Positions 52,442-60,396 of a stretch of 64,000 nt of DNA are shown here, piece by piece. The notes beneath the pieces are model-generated. The model was not told where the DNA came from. It did not search any database and saw only the letters and a program-made list of their open reading frames with translations. Source of the DNA: Chloroflexota bacterium. Lineage in GTDB: Bacteria > Chloroflexota > Dehalococcoidia > Lucifugimonadales > UBA3495. Positions within the stretch are counted from its first letter, which is position 1. Every line of letters starts with the position of its first letter. The position numbers were made by a program, and so were the translations under genes. The stretch spans positions 1 through 64,000 of the forward strand of contig JAPOQH010000121.1 in assembly GCA_026710825.1 (NCBI GenBank), given 5' to 3'.

Positions 52442-53260
52442 TCAATCGATTCGGCGCCCGCGCCAATATTGGGCTGGCCGATCGCCGCCGTACCCGCCAC
52501 TGCGGTAGCCAGCCCCACCACGCGGATCGCTGCGGAACATCCTCACTACGAGCCCCACCGCAGCTCCGACCACGAACCCGCCGATGTGCGCGAAGAACGC
52601 GGTGCTCACCTGGTCGCTAACGCCGATTGACATCAGGCCCTGTATGGTTTGCAGGCCGAACCAGATTAGCAGCAGCCATACGGCGCGCAACTCGATGACC
52701 GTGATCAGGAAATAAATGATCAAGGTGCGGATTCGGTTCCCGGGGTAAAGGAGCAGATAGGCTCCCATGACGGCGGAAATCGCGCCGCTCGCGCCGACCA
52801 GAGGCGTTTGCGACGCCGGGTCGATGAGGTAATGCGCCAATGTGGCCAGGACGCCGGCCACCAAGTAGAAAACCAGATACTTGATGTGGCCGAAAGTGTC
52901 CTCGATATTGTCGCCGAATACCCACAGGAAGAGCATGTTCCCGATGAAGTGCATCAGTCCACCGTGGATGAACATGCATGATATGAGTGTGCCCCAGGTG
53001 GGCATCGGTGTCGCAATGCTGATACCGCCGTCCCTACCAGGGCCGAGACTCTCGAAAGCCTGGCCGGAGGACAATTCAGCGGGAATGAACCCGTAGGTCA
53101 GGAAGAAGACGAAGATATCGAGGTTGCTGCCGCCGAAAAGGAAGCCGAAACCGCCGATGGCGATTTCGTAAAGGAATACCAGGGAATTGATTCCCAGCAG
53201 GACAACATTCACCCATGGGAACGTGCCACGATAGCGACCCGCGTCGGATATGGGCAGCAC
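52442..53260 (-). CDS. Rhomboid family intramembrane serine protease
   Basis: A 272-aa membrane protein with about six helices. GASGAISAVMGAYLLLYPGN holds the catalytic Ser (GxSx) at about residue 155, with the partner His in AHIGGFVVGAAVG. Upstream FLTYGFIPAEL and FIHGGLMHFIGNMLFLW are the usual loop-1 and helix-2 stretches. The tail is a Gly/Arg/Tyr-rich disordered end. Start is GTG, 2 bp after the cytidylate-kinase-like gene. Confidence 0.94.
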   Translation of the reverse strand: MLPISDAGRYRGTFPWVNVVLLGINSLVFLYEIAIGGFGFLFGGSNLDIFVFFLTYGFIPAELSSGQAFESLGPGRDGGISIATPMPTWGTLISCMFIHGGLMHFIGNMLFLWVFGDNIEDTFGHIKYLVFYLVAGVLATLAHYLIDPASQTPLVGASGAISAVMGAYLLLYPGNRIRTLIIYFLITVIELRAVWLLLIWFGLQTIQGLMSIGVSDQVSTAFFAHIGGFVVGAAVGLVVRMFRSDPRGGAGYRSGGYGGDRPAQYWRGRRID

Positions 53261-53262
53261 GG

Positions 53263-53970
53263 CTAGGCGGCGGCAGTCGCGATGTCTTCGGTAGCGTGCC
53301 CGATGATTTCTGCTGCGGTGCTCTGCGAGATCCGGCCGATGTTGAGCATCAGGTGGAAATTCGTGGGATCGTTGGCGCTGACGCGGAAGAATTTGCGGTA
53401 AAAGGTTAGGCGTGCGTTTTCCAGGTCCTCAGCATAGGCGCGGGCTTCGGCATTGGAAAACATCTCCCGCTTGGCCATGGTATCGATCCGGACCTCCATT
53501 GGAGCGACCAACCCCACGTGGACTACACCCGGCTCGTCAGCCAGGATCATGTTGCTGCCACGGCCTATGATGACAACATCACCACTCGCGGCCAGTTCTT
53601 TGATGACGGAAGTGGTGGCGTCGATGAACGCCCGGTCGTGCACCGGAGAGGATGACGCTGCGTCAGATACCAACTCGGTATACGCCTCTGCCGGGAGCAT
53701 TTCGATGCCGCGGCCGAAATACGGTTCCGCGCCTGCGCCTGCGACCGCCGAGCGCTCCAGCACCCCTTGCATGAACCTGGCGACCCTTTCGCGGAAAGGC
53801 ACCACCCGCTGTTCTTTTTCGATGAGTTGACCTACCGGAGAGCCGACCAGACGTGCCGCCTCAGAGAATATGTAACGGTCAACGTAGTTGAGACCGAGGT
53901 TCTGGGCGACCAGGTGGCCGATTTCCAGCGTCCCGCTTCCTATGACACCGTTGATGGTAATGACCGGCAT
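53263..53970 (-). CDS. Cytidylate kinase-like family protein
   Basis: A 235-aa protein of the cytidylate-kinase-like family (PF13189-type). The P-loop is GVIGSGTLEIG, lacking the Walker lysine found in true Cmk. It also contains VVIIGRGSNMILAD and the lid region RLTFYRKFF. Members are of unknown substrate; the missing lysine argues against ordinary CMP kinase activity. It is coupled to the rhomboid gene (2-bp gap). Confidence 0.82.
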   Translation of the reverse strand: MPVITINGVIGSGTLEIGHLVAQNLGLNYVDRYIFSEAARLVGSPVGQLIEKEQRVVPFRERVARFMQGVLERSAVAGAGAEPYFGRGIEMLPAEAYTELVSDAASSSPVHDRAFIDATTSVIKELAASGDVVIIGRGSNMILADEPGVVHVGLVAPMEVRIDTMAKREMFSNAEARAYAEDLENARLTFYRKFFRVSANDPTNFHLMLNIGRISQSTAAEIIGHATEDIATAAA

Positions 53971-54000
53971 GATCTTGCCTCCATCCCCTCTGCTGCCAGA

Positions 54001-54588
54001 TTACGCGCCGTATTGGGCCAGCACCCTGGTGCGGCGCCGGCTGTACTCGTCGGTCAACAACCCCATCGCGAACGAGTCGTACCAGTTTCCGTCTTTACGG
54101 TGGGTCCGCCGCAGGTGGCCTTCCAGAACGAAACCCAGGTGCCGGAACATCTGCAGCGCATGCCCGTTGTACTCTGGCACGTCCACCCAAACCCGGTGGA
54201 GTTCCAGGTTGTCGAACGCTTCATCCAGCATCGCTACCAGGGCAGAGGTGCCATAGTGGTGATGCCACAGATCCTTGCGGCCGATCAGGATGAACAGCTG
54301 CGCTTCCTCGAGCGGCCACTCAATCAACAACTGGGCTTCCCCAATGTGGGCCTCGTCGGGAGCGTAAATGGAGTAGATGCGACGTTCGTCCTGGTTGAAT
54401 ACCTGATTCCACTCATCCTCTGATGAGTCTTGAACCTGCTCAGGCGCGTATCCGATGTGCAACGGGTGGCCGTCAGAATCGTCGGTCCCGTACCACAGGG
54501 AGCTGACCTCTGGATCTCGCAGCCAGTCCCTGATTCGTCCAACGTCGTCTTTGGTAACGGCGGTCGTGAGGCTAACCTGTGGAAACAT
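54001..54588 (-). CDS. GNAT family N-acetyltransferase
   Basis: A 195-aa acetyltransferase of the GNAT superfamily, RimJ/RimL-like. The acetyl-CoA-binding region is degenerate: LIGRKDLWHHHYGTSAL replaces the normal Q/RxxGxG/A. The C-terminal ALQMFRHLGFVLEG is clearly GNAT-like. The substrate is unknown. Start MFPQVSL follows AGGAGG. Confidence 0.87.
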   Translation of the reverse strand: MFPQVSLTTAVTKDDVGRIRDWLRDPEVSSLWYGTDDSDGHPLHIGYAPEQVQDSSEDEWNQVFNQDERRIYSIYAPDEAHIGEAQLLIEWPLEEAQLFILIGRKDLWHHHYGTSALVAMLDEAFDNLELHRVWVDVPEYNGHALQMFRHLGFVLEGHLRRTHRKDGNWYDSFAMGLLTDEYSRRRTRVLAQYGA

Positions 54589-54675
54589 GGCCGTCCTCCT
54601 CAATGTCAAAGTAAAACCGCGATCGGCGATCGATTAGCATTCGTTACTTTACGCTTTATCCTGTCGAATAACGCG

Positions 54676-54684
54676 ATTATATCA
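54676..54684 (-). promoter_or_regulatory. Extended -10 of the GNAT gene
   Basis: TGATATAAT on the minus strand with a perfect TATAAT hexamer, about 90 bp upstream of the acetyltransferase start. Confidence 0.5.
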
Positions 54685-54702
54685 TGGTGCCTGGCAACGA
54701 AT

Positions 54703-54726
54703 GGGGCGGACGCTGGCGTCCGCCCC
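54703..54726. terminator. GC-rich hairpin after aroF
   Basis: GGGGCGGACG and CGTCCGCCCC, a perfect 10-bp stem with a CTGG loop, 47 bp downstream of the aroF stop codon. No T tract, so it may only stabilise the 3' end. Confidence 0.45.
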
Positions 54727-54772
54727 CTGCCGGTTGGTTGCCGAGCGGCCCATCGACCACGGGATATTCAGG

Positions 54773-55846
54773 CTAATGGGCGCCCACCGCTGCCTCGTGC
54801 CCGAGTTTGTCGTATGCCCCCTCCAGCAGTTCTACCGTGTCGTCCCATCCGATGCACGAGTCGGTGATGGATATGCCGTACTCGAGGCTCGCGGGATCGG
54901 AGCCCAGTTTCTGGGCGCCGGCGTTGATATTGCTTTCGAGCATCACGCCAACCAGGTTTTTGTTGCCTCCCAGACGCTGACTCAGAACGTCTTCGAAGGC
55001 GATGTGTTGACGAGTGTGGTCTTTGTTGGAATTTCCGTGGCTGCAGTCCACGACGATGTTCAAGGGAGCGTCGGATTTATTCAACGCATCCTGAGCTACC
55101 GCTATGGAACGAGCGTCGAAATTGGTGCCGCTGCGTCCGCCACGCATCACCAGGTGGCAGTTCTCGTTACCCCTGGTCTCAACGATGGAGGCTTGACCGT
55201 CGTGGTCGATTCCAAGGAACGCCTGCGGCGTTCGGGCTGCCACCAGAGCATCCACCGCGGTTTGCGGGTCCCCGTCTGTGCCGTTTTTGAATCCGACCGG
55301 CATGGAGAGGCCGGACGCCATCTGGCGGTGAATCTGGCTCTCGGTGGTACGGGCGCCGATGGCCGCCCACGTAACCAGATCAGCTACGTACTGCGGTACG
55401 ATGGGATCCAGGAATTCAGTCGCGGAGTACAATCCGGCTTCCGAGATGCCCATGAGCAGGCGGCGCGCTCGGTGCAGTCCGTCCTCGATTTCGTAGGAGT
55501 CGTTAAGGTTCGGGTCGTAGATTAGCCCTTTCCAACCCACGGTCGTGCGGGGCTTTTCGAAATAGACGCGCATCACAATCATGATCCGGTCACTCAACCG
55601 ATCTGCCAAAGGCTTGAGCCTTTCCGCGTAGTCCAAGGCCGCCTCGGAATCATGTATCGAGCAAGGGCCGACGATCACCGCGAATCGCTCGTCCTGGTGG
55701 TTCAGCACGGCTTCGAGTTGTCGCCGTCCCTCCAGGACCGTATCTTTGGCCGCGGAACTCAATGGAATCCTGGATTCCAGTTCCGACGGGCGAATCAAGG
55801 CGGTGTTGCTCATTACATTGACGTCCTTGGCCTGTGAGGTTGCCAT
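54773..55846 (-). CDS. aroF: 3-deoxy-7-phosphoheptulonate synthase (class I)
   Basis: A 357-aa AroF/AroG/AroH-type DAHP synthase, first step of the shikimate pathway: PEP plus erythrose 4-phosphate. It has FAVIVGPCSIHD, MRVYFEKPRTTVGWKGL, GARTTESQIHRQMASGL, and the metal-binding NIVVDCSHGNSNKDH, with a catalytic Cys in VGPCS. Start ATG follows AGGAGG. It has its own promoter and a leader of about 220 bases carrying a Tyr/Phe-rich peptide and a terminator, so it is predicted to be attenuated by aromatic amino acid supply. The allosteric type cannot be told. Confidence 0.95.
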   Translation of the reverse strand: MATSQAKDVNVMSNTALIRPSELESRIPLSSAAKDTVLEGRRQLEAVLNHQDERFAVIVGPCSIHDSEAALDYAERLKPLADRLSDRIMIVMRVYFEKPRTTVGWKGLIYDPNLNDSYEIEDGLHRARRLLMGISEAGLYSATEFLDPIVPQYVADLVTWAAIGARTTESQIHRQMASGLSMPVGFKNGTDGDPQTAVDALVAARTPQAFLGIDHDGQASIVETRGNENCHLVMRGGRSGTNFDARSIAVAQDALNKSDAPLNIVVDCSHGNSNKDHTRQHIAFEDVLSQRLGGNKNLVGVMLESNINAGAQKLGSDPASLEYGISITDSCIGWDDTVELLEGAYDKLGHEAAVGAH

Positions 55847-55900
55847 TTCGATCTCCTCCTAGTTGGGTTACCGTGGGTGCGCCAACCCTGCTCTCAATCT

Positions 55901-55936
55901 AAAAGGACTCCAGCCTGCCTCCGGCTGAAGTCCTTT
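55901..55936 (-). terminator. aroF leader attenuator terminator
   Basis: On the minus strand AAAGGACTTCAGCC and GGCTGGAGTCCTTT form a 14-bp stem (one U-G pair) with a GGAGGCA loop, followed by TAGATT after a T4 run. It lies between the leader peptide and aroF; its 5' arm also pairs with the antiterminator strand. Confidence 0.8.
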
Positions 55937-55956
55937 CTTGGTGGTTTTCCCAAAGG

Positions 55957-56061
55957 TTATCGGGCTTCACACGCCGGTTTCGCGCTAACCGTATGGCGGT
56001 AAGCGTAAAGATAAAAGGGGCGGTAATACCCGAAAACGTTGTGGCGACGCATTGGTTTCAT
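55957..56061 (-). CDS. aroF leader peptide (Tyr/Phe-rich)
   Basis: A 34-codon frame in the leader of aroF. Residues 10-21 read FGYYRPFYLYAY: five Tyr and two Phe in twelve, in a GC-rich genome where such a run is unexpected. The peptide then ends in a Ser/Ala/Lys stretch and TAA. Its first ATG is only a few bases from the predicted transcription start, implying leaderless initiation; a second ATG (codon 4) is possible. Codons 29-33 contain the antiterminator strand. This matches ribosome-mediated attenuation: stalling at Tyr codons leaves the antiterminator free, full translation masks it. Confidence 0.78.
   Translation of the reverse strand: MKPMRRHNVFGYYRPFYLYAYRHTVSAKPACEAR
55965..55977 (-). 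promoter_or_regulatory. aroF antiterminator strand
   Basis: On the minus strand CCGGC-GTG-TGAAG. The two 5-base blocks pair with CTTCA and GCCGG in the terminator's 5' arm (55921-55930), leaving GTG as a bulge. It overlaps the last codons of the leader peptide, as an attenuator requires. Confidence 0.7.
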
Positions 56062-56070
56062 TTGGAAAAG

Positions 56071-56099
56071 ATGCTACGCCGACGATTGACCATTGTCAA
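56071..56099 (-). promoter_or_regulatory. aroF promoter
   Basis: A perfect TTGACA, 17 bp, then TAGCAT on the minus strand. It starts 49 bp past the trpA stop; transcription would begin near 56064. Confidence 0.75.
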
Positions 56100-56147
56100 C
56101 GGTTCCCGATTGATGATTTACCGAAAAACGAACCCTCTCGCGGCGTT

Positions 56148-56978
56148 CTACTCGGCGTCAGCATCGGAACGTCCCGCCAGTTCGGCAACGACTCGAGATC
56201 CACGCCGCGCAGCCTCGTGCTCCGGTCCATCGGCCAGCGACCTCACCAGGGCGCTGCCCACAACCGCTGCATCGGCGCGCTCACCCACTGCCAGCACGTG
56301 CTCGCGTCGGGAAATGCCGAACCCCACTGCGATCGGCAGATCCGTCCGTTCACGAACTCGTTCCACCAGATCCAATCCGCGTTCTGAAACCTCATTGCGG
56401 GCTCCCGTGACGCCGGTGGTGCTGACGCAATATACGAATCCCCCGCCGATTGAGACCGATTGCGTGATGCTCTCGTCGGTGCTGGTGGGAGCCAGCAGTG
56501 GAATCAAATGGATACCGTATTTCGAGAGTTCTTGAACCAAAGGCGCTGCTTCGCCTCCAGGCAGATCCACAATGATCAATCCGTCCACAGTTGCTGTCGC
56601 GCAGGCGGATGCAAAGCGTTCCAGACCGTAGGACAGTAACGTGTTGTAGTAACCCATTAAAACCAGAGGAGTGTCGCCAATCTTGGGGCGCAGGCCTGCG
56701 GCGGTGTCCAGACAATTTTGGATTGTCGTCCCATTTTGCAGGGCAATAAAACTGGACTCCTGGATGACGGGCCCTTCGCCCATGGGATCGCTGAACGGGA
56801 TGCCCAGCTCGACCGCGTCAGCGCCGGCGGCAACCAGGCTCGGGACGATGTCCATAGCGGCGTCGGTATAAGGGTGCCCAACCGTGACGAACACTACGAG
56901 GCCGGTACGCCCTTCCGCTTTGAGGGACGCGAACTTGGAGGAAATGCGGTCGGTTCGGGCGGATAAATTCGTAACCAT
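56148..56978 (-). CDS. trpA: Tryptophan synthase alpha subunit
   Basis: A 276-aa alpha subunit that cleaves indole-3-glycerol phosphate to indole. The catalytic region reads VELGIPFSDPMGEGPVIQ: the Glu equal to Salmonella Glu49 is present, but the position of Asp60 is Glu. LMGYYNTLL and IIVDLPGGEA (substrate loop) and the phosphate-binding GISRREHV follow. The length is usual. No trpB is adjacent in this window, and the gene downstream is aroF. Confidence 0.94.
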   Translation of the reverse strand: MVTNLSARTDRISSKFASLKAEGRTGLVVFVTVGHPYTDAAMDIVPSLVAAGADAVELGIPFSDPMGEGPVIQESSFIALQNGTTIQNCLDTAAGLRPKIGDTPLVLMGYYNTLLSYGLERFASACATATVDGLIIVDLPGGEAAPLVQELSKYGIHLIPLLAPTSTDESITQSVSIGGGFVYCVSTTGVTGARNEVSERGLDLVERVRERTDLPIAVGFGISRREHVLAVGERADAAVVGSALVRSLADGPEHEAARRGSRVVAELAGRSDADAE

Positions 56979-57016
56979 CAGACGCCTTTACTAGTGGGGT
57001 TGTAAGATAACCTAAC

Positions 57017-57643
57017 CTACGGTCCGGTTGGTGTCCAGTCGGCGACCAGCAAGCCTCGATCGACCAAATACGAGGTGATCTCGTCGGCGCATTCCAAGGG
57101 ACTGCATTCACCGGCGTTCACAACCAGTTCGGATGTATTGGGACGCTCGAAGGGAGAATCGATGCCGGTGAAGTTCGAAAGTTCTCCGGCCCTGGCACGA
57201 CGATAGAGTCCTTTTTGGTCCCGCTTTTCGCAGATCGCTTGTGGAGTATCGACAAACACCTCGACGAAACGCCCTTCCGGCAACAGGCTTCTCGCAAAAT
57301 CCCTTTCGGAGGTAAAAGGCGAGATGCAAGCGACCAACGTAATCAACCCGGAGTCGTAAATCAGGTTCGCCACTTCAGCGGTGCGCCGGACGTTTTCCCG
57401 TCGGTCCTTTACCGTGAACCCCAGGTCTTTGTTCAACCCGTGCCGGAGGTTGTCCCCATCCAGAACGTAAGCGTGACGACACAGGTCGTGCAACCGTTTT
57501 GCCATGACGTTGGCCAGGGTAGTTTTCCCCGCACCCGGTAAGCCGGTGAACCACAGGACAAACGGCGATTGATTGAGCAGGTGGGCTCGATCGGCCATCG
57601 AAATGGCGTAGTTTTGCCAGACCACGTCGTGATTAATGGCCAT
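57017..57643 (-). CDS. cysC: Adenylylsulfate kinase
   Basis: A 208-aa APS kinase making PAPS from APS. Walker A is FTGLPGAGKTTLA. The substrate loop is DGDNLRHGLNKDLGF, and the family continues with RRTAEVANLIYDSG, the Ser-containing ISPFTSERDFAR, and KGLYRRARAGELSNFTGID. No other sulfate-assimilation gene is adjacent, so PAPS may serve sulfation or assimilation. It starts 65 bp after the CPBP gene and lies 38 bp upstream of trpA. Confidence 0.94.
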   Translation of the reverse strand: MAINHDVVWQNYAISMADRAHLLNQSPFVLWFTGLPGAGKTTLANVMAKRLHDLCRHAYVLDGDNLRHGLNKDLGFTVKDRRENVRRTAEVANLIYDSGLITLVACISPFTSERDFARSLLPEGRFVEVFVDTPQAICEKRDQKGLYRRARAGELSNFTGIDSPFERPNTSELVVNAGECSPLECADEITSYLVDRGLLVADWTPTGP

Positions 57644-57708
57644 CTGCGATTGCTCCGTAGCGAATTGCGCGGCGAATTATACCCCAACGATTTGCCGGTG
57701 CGGACAAC

Positions 57709-58551
57709 TCATAAACCGATGAGTACGCCCAGCGTGGCGATCAAGTTCTGACCGGCATGTACTCCTACCCCGGGCCAAATCGAGCCCGTATGCCAATACA
57801 ACCAGCCGAGGAGCAAACCAGTTACGAAAACAGGGAAAATGATTGAGGGTTGAAAATGCAATCCGGCGAATACCACGGCCGACAAGATTATCCCCGGAAC
57901 CACTCCCCATCGGTTGACCAGCCCACGGAGGACGAATCCCCTGAAAAATATCTCCTCAGCCAGGGGCGTGATCACCGCCAGAGCGATAATGCTCAGTATC
58001 GACAATCGGCCCGGCAGCAACAGGTCCGCGGGCAAGTCCTCCGGAACGAGTAAGTCCAGGCCCAGGTAGGTGGCGCCCATCACATACAGTTGGATCGCGC
58101 CCAGGCTCGCCCCCAGCACGAAAAGGCTTGTCAGCGCCGCCCGCCAGTGCGCCATCGCGGGTAGTCGCAGCCCATATAGATTCGGTTGGATCGGCCAGGA
58201 TCGTGTCGTCAGCGCCCACACGAGGCAGATCTGGACAATAGCCAGTATCACCGTCGCTACCACCGTGGTTGTCGACAGGGGCAGCAACAGGGCGAGCAAC
58301 GAAACCAGGATCGCGGTGGGCACTAAAGCCAGCAGCCCCAGGGCAGGCGCCCAAAATCCCCATCCACCGGGGCCAAGTCGTTGCTGGATTAGGCTATCCC
58401 GTTGTGCGAATGGAATATCTGCCGGTTCCGCTTCCGGGTGCGACGACACGATTGGTTCCGCGACCCGAGAGATTTTGTTGCCGCATGTAGGGCAAAAATT
58501 CCCTGGATTGAGCAGAGCGGCGCCGCAATGTGGGCAGTGCGTGTAAGTCAT
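57709..58551 (-). CDS. CPBP family intramembrane metalloprotease with zinc ribbon
   Basis: A 280-aa membrane protein. An N-terminal zinc ribbon (CPHCGAALLNPGNFCPTCG) is followed by about eight helices with the CPBP/Abi motifs: PLAEEIFFRGFVLRG (EExxxR), VFAGLHFQ, and the final GVGVHAGQN. This family cleaves or processes membrane peptides and CAAX-like tails. The ATG used precedes the zinc ribbon; a TTG at 58569 has a better ribosome site (GAGG) and would add six residues. Confidence 0.9.
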   Translation of the reverse strand: MTYTHCPHCGAALLNPGNFCPTCGNKISRVAEPIVSSHPEAEPADIPFAQRDSLIQQRLGPGGWGFWAPALGLLALVPTAILVSLLALLLPLSTTTVVATVILAIVQICLVWALTTRSWPIQPNLYGLRLPAMAHWRAALTSLFVLGASLGAIQLYVMGATYLGLDLLVPEDLPADLLLPGRLSILSIIALAVITPLAEEIFFRGFVLRGLVNRWGVVPGIILSAVVFAGLHFQPSIIFPVFVTGLLLGWLYWHTGSIWPGVGVHAGQNLIATLGVLIGL

Positions 58552-58693
58552 GAAAAGTGTCAACTGCAATGGCTATCCTCACAGTATAGCCCATGCCTGT
58601 TTTCAGATTGCCAACGGTGCCGGCATGCGCCATAATGGCCCGCGCCGCCTCATGAATCGAATTGAGACGGAACCGCAATCTCCGCAGGTTTTT

Positions 58694-58897
58694 ATGTCCA
58701 ACGACGTCGACTCCACCATCAGCGATCAAGCATTCCTCAGAGTGGCGGCCGCGCAGGGTCTGGACACATCCGACCAAGAGCGCATGGCGGATCTACGCGG
58801 TCGGGTGGCCCTGATGCGTCAGGGATTGGCCCGTGTGTACGAGATCGACGTATCGGGAGCTGAATCACCCTCGGTTTTCGTCCCCGCCCGTCGGTAG
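58694..58897 (+). CDS. Small amidase partner, GatC/AtzG-like
   Basis: A 67-aa helical protein just before an amidase. FLRVAAAQGLDTSDQERM and the ending GAESPSVFVPARR match the short AtzG/GatC-like subunits that stabilise amidase-signature enzymes. It has no other domain. A longer start at 58550 is possible, but this ATG has GCAGG upstream. It lies 42 bp before the amidase. Confidence 0.72.
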   Translation: MSNDVDSTISDQAFLRVAAAQGLDTSDQERMADLRGRVALMRQGLARVYEIDVSGAESPSVFVPARR

Positions 58898-58939
58898 CCA
58901 CGTCAAACCGCTTACCTTAATCCGGTAGAGAGGTCGTTG

Positions 58940-60352
58940 ATGCCCGAATCCGAGCTTCACTATAAATCGGTCTGGGAATTATCCGGACTGATCCGCGATG
59001 GCCAAATATCACCGGTAGACGTAGTCGAAGCATGCCTGTCCCGCATCGAGACGACGGAACCAACGCTAAACTCCTTCATCACCTTGCTGCCGGAGCAGGC
59101 GCGGGCCGCGGCTCGCCGGGCCGAGCAGGAAATAAGCGCCGGAAATTATCGGGGACCGCTTCACGGGATCCCGGTAGGGTTGAAAGACCTGTTTGAAACC
59201 GCCGGGATACGGACCACGTCAGGCACGCGGATCTACGACAACTACGTCCCGGCCGAAGACTGCACTGTCGCCGCCAGATTTGCACAAGCGGGCGCCATCC
59301 TGATCGGAAAGCTCAACATGCACCCGCTGGCGTTTGGCCCGACGGGAGAAAACGGCGACTACGGGCACATGCATAATCCCTGGAACCCGGAACGAATCAC
59401 CGGAGGTTCCAGTGGGGGAAGCGGTTCTGCGGCTGCGGCCGGGCAATGCCATATCACCATGGGCAGTGACACCGGCGGGAGCGTCAGGATCCCGGCGGCG
59501 CTGTGCGGCATAGTGGGGTTGAAGCCAACCTACGGGCGTGTGAGTCGCGCCGGTCTGACTCCGTTGTCCTGGTGCCTGGACCACCCCGGTCCGATGGTTC
59601 GTACGGTAGAGGACGCCGCGTTGACTATGAACGCCATCGCGGGCAAGGATCCGCGTGACCCTGCGACGGTCGACGTTCAGGTTCCCGACTATACCGAGGC
59701 GCTCACGGGAGACGTGCGGGGCCTGAGGATCGGTGTGGTCAAAGAATACTTCGAGACCGAGATCGACTCGGGTGTGGCCGAAATCGTGCAGCGAGCGATC
59801 GCAGATCTGGGCGAGATGGGTGCCGAGATAGTCGACGTAACTCTCCCACTGTACGAATATGCCCAACCCATCAGCAACGCAATTCTCAGCGCCGAAGCTA
59901 CCGCTGCCCATCGGGACCTTGTGCTGAGAGATGGCGACAAGCTATACCCTCAGGTCCGGGACCGACTCGAGGAAGGTCTGTTTATCACTGCCGCCGAGTA
60001 CTTGCGGGCGCAGCAGGCGAGGCAGGTGTTCTGTGCTCAGGTCGAAGGATTGCTGCAGGACGTTGACCTGTTGGCGGGTCCGGTCGAACCGGTTACCGCA
60101 CCGGTCATATTGGAACGCAGAATCGACGTGGGGGGCGAATCTTTGCCGGCGGTGCCATTGCTCACCAAATACACCCGCGTTTACAACATCACGGGGTCGC
60201 CGGCGATTTCAGTGCCCTGCGGATTCGCCGAAGACGGCTTGCCGGTAGGGCTGCATCTTGCAGGTCGTAATTTCGACGAGATGACCGTCCTGAGGGCCGC
60301 CTATGCATACCAGCAGGCTAACGATTGGCACACCCGGCGGCCGGCCCTGTAG
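58940..60352 (+). CDS. Amidase (GatA/AtzE-like)
   Basis: A 470-aa amidase-signature enzyme. The Ser-cisSer-Lys triad is present: Lys in PVGLKDLFE (about residue 76), the Gly/Ser-rich GGSSGGSGSAAAAG, and nucleophile Ser in GSDTGGSVRIPA. The C-terminal region YNITGSPAISVPCGF is typical. It may be a true amidase or a GatA; no gatB is seen, so with the small upstream subunit an AtzE/AtzG-type pair is more likely. Start at ATG after AGAGAGG. Confidence 0.92.
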   Translation: MPESELHYKSVWELSGLIRDGQISPVDVVEACLSRIETTEPTLNSFITLLPEQARAAARRAEQEISAGNYRGPLHGIPVGLKDLFETAGIRTTSGTRIYDNYVPAEDCTVAARFAQAGAILIGKLNMHPLAFGPTGENGDYGHMHNPWNPERITGGSSGGSGSAAAAGQCHITMGSDTGGSVRIPAALCGIVGLKPTYGRVSRAGLTPLSWCLDHPGPMVRTVEDAALTMNAIAGKDPRDPATVDVQVPDYTEALTGDVRGLRIGVVKEYFETEIDSGVAEIVQRAIADLGEMGAEIVDVTLPLYEYAQPISNAILSAEATAAHRDLVLRDGDKLYPQVRDRLEEGLFITAAEYLRAQQARQVFCAQVEGLLQDVDLLAGPVEPVTAPVILERRIDVGGESLPAVPLLTKYTRVYNITGSPAISVPCGFAEDGLPVGLHLAGRNFDEMTVLRAAYAYQQANDWHTRRPAL

Positions 60353-60396
60353 TACGGGCAATATTCAACGCCCCTGACCCGGATGGATACAGCAAC

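Noticed and set aside
55937..56061. T-box element before aroF
   Set aside because: A GGGTATTACCGCC stretch vaguely resembles the T-box sequence, but the specifier loop and other conserved parts are absent; it is part of the leader peptide frame.
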